Source: Gammaproteobacteria bacterium | GTDB lineage: Bacteria > Pseudomonadota > Gammaproteobacteria > Arenicellales > Arenicellaceae | Length of the DNA: 5,532 bases | Direction: 5' to 3' | NCBI GenBank assembly: GCA_030426005.1 | Contig: JAUHZM010000213.1 | Coordinates: forward strand, 1 to 5,532 | Shown here: piece after piece, positions 5,051-5,532 of the stretch | Numbering within the stretch: the first letter of the stretch is position 1 | How the letters are laid out: each line of letters begins with the position of its first letter | The notes under the pieces: generated by a model | What the model was told of the DNA's origin: nothing | Database searches by the model: none | The model's input: the letters and a program-made list of their open reading frames with translations, nothing else | Made by a program: the position numbers and the translations under genes

Positions 5051-5532
5051 ATGAGCAACTCAAGTTTCAGTAGTTTGATCTACCGAATCATCGGCAAACC
5101 TGAGCGTTGGCACGATGACTATATTGTTGACATGATGCAACAGTATTTAAATGAGGCTGAGGATTTCGACGACCCCGACAACCTGATGGAGCTGGCCGCC
5201 GGCTTCTCCGACCAGATCGTCGAGGCGCTCGCCGTCCCCGGCAAGCACGACCGCAAGGACGCGCTCAAGGCTCTGGACGCCGCGGTGCAGGCCAAGGCCC
5301 TGGGCGCGCTGGACCAGGAGCAGGGCAACCGCGCGGTGGCGGGGCTGCTGGCGGACGAGGACCTGCGCGTGCGCGCCGCGGCGGCCGAGGCGCTGGGCCT
5401 GGGCGGCGGTCGCGGAGGCGCGCAGACCGCGCTGGAGGACGCCTGGAAGGGCGAGACCAGCGAGACGGTGCGCGCCGCCATCCTGGGCAGCCTGCTGGTC
5501 CTGGATCGGGAGGCCGCGCTGGACCGGGCGCG
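5051..5532 (+). CDS. HEAT-repeat-like protein, partial at the right edge, with a composition break near codon 39
   Basis: An open frame of 160 codons starts at ATG 5051, the only good start after the in-frame TAA at 4934, and runs off the window. The Shine-Dalgarno is weak. Residues 1-50 are a polar helical N-terminus (starting MSNSSFSSLIYRIIGKPERW) that I do not recognise. Residues about 66-160 are Ala/Leu-rich paired helices. The segment LLADEDLRVRAAAAEALGLG (99-118) is typical of HEAT or PBS-lyase-like repeats, and a second unit around SETVRAAILGSLLVLD (137-152) follows. Such proteins are usually binding scaffolds, and the partner is unknown. Codons 1-38 include 18 ending in A or T, but codons 39-160 include only four, and G+C rises from 40% (5101-5160) to 78% (5221-5520). 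The two parts may therefore have different origins, or the sequence may be chimeric. Confidence 0.6.
   Translation, partial: MSNSSFSSLIYRIIGKPERWHDDYIVDMMQQYLNEAEDFDDPDNLMELAAGFSDQIVEALAVPGKHDRKDALKALDAAVQAKALGALDQEQGNRAVAGLLADEDLRVRAAAAEALGLGGGRGGAQTALEDAWKGETSETVRAAILGSLLVLDREAALDRA

Noticed and set aside
4851..5054. Plus-strand 67-codon frame whose TGA overlaps the ATG at 5051
   Set aside because: The ATGA overlap is tempting, but there is no ribosome-binding site, the composition is not protein-like, and the frame spans the promoter candidates for both flanking genes.
5119..5481. Minus-strand 120-codon frame rich in Ala, Ser and Arg
   Set aside because: It is a shadow of the high-G+C plus-strand frame; long antisense frames are expected at 78% G+C, and the low-complexity product has no domain.

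Overview
The window looks like chromosomal DNA of a Gram-negative, Proteobacteria-like organism, probably a gammaproteobacterium of moderate G+C (about half G+C by eye over most of its length). The guess rests on the gene families: an exported S9A prolyl-oligopeptidase-like enzyme with a Sec signal, a YicG/UPF0126 membrane protein and a TIGR01244/DUF442 rhodanese-like protein. No rRNA, tRNA, CRISPR array, transposase or integrase was seen.

Layout. Positions 1-115 (minus) hold the first 38 codons of a membrane-anchored protein that runs off the left edge. Positions 165-335 (minus) hold only the C-terminal ~56 codons of a FabG-like short-chain dehydrogenase, whose 5' part is missing: a gene remnant. 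Positions 366-623 are an AT-rich, gene-free stretch. It contains a perfect 12-bp inverted repeat, further TGTC/GACA elements and candidate promoters facing both ways. Positions 624-2124 (plus) are a two-gene unit: an unrecognised four-helix membrane protein with a large loop, then after 7 nt a YicG-type (TRIC/UPF0126) channel or transporter. Positions 2278-2658 (plus) encode a small DUF442 sulfurtransferase/phosphatase-like protein with a strong Shine-Dalgarno, its own candidate extended -10 promoter and a leader hairpin. Positions 2675-4825 (minus) encode a complete exported S9A serine peptidase, convergent with the DUF442 gene across 16 nt. Positions 4826-5050 are a divergent promoter region. 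From 5051 to the right edge (plus) runs the start of a HEAT-repeat-like protein.

The oddest feature is inside that last gene. The reading frame stays open, but the DNA changes abruptly near 5165, from about 40% G+C with mixed codons to about 78% G+C with almost only G/C-ending codons. This could be a recent fusion or transfer, or an assembly or other artificial chimera; sequence alone cannot decide. With the truncated dehydrogenase at the other end, the window reads as an ordinary conserved core (624-4825) between two disrupted edges.

The genes do not form one recognisable pathway. Only the 624-1502 and 1510-2124 pair has strong evidence of joint expression. I found no convincing new defence, mobile or biosynthetic system. 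The items most worth following are the composition break, the palindromic regulatory region and the unrecognised membrane protein next to the YicG homologue.
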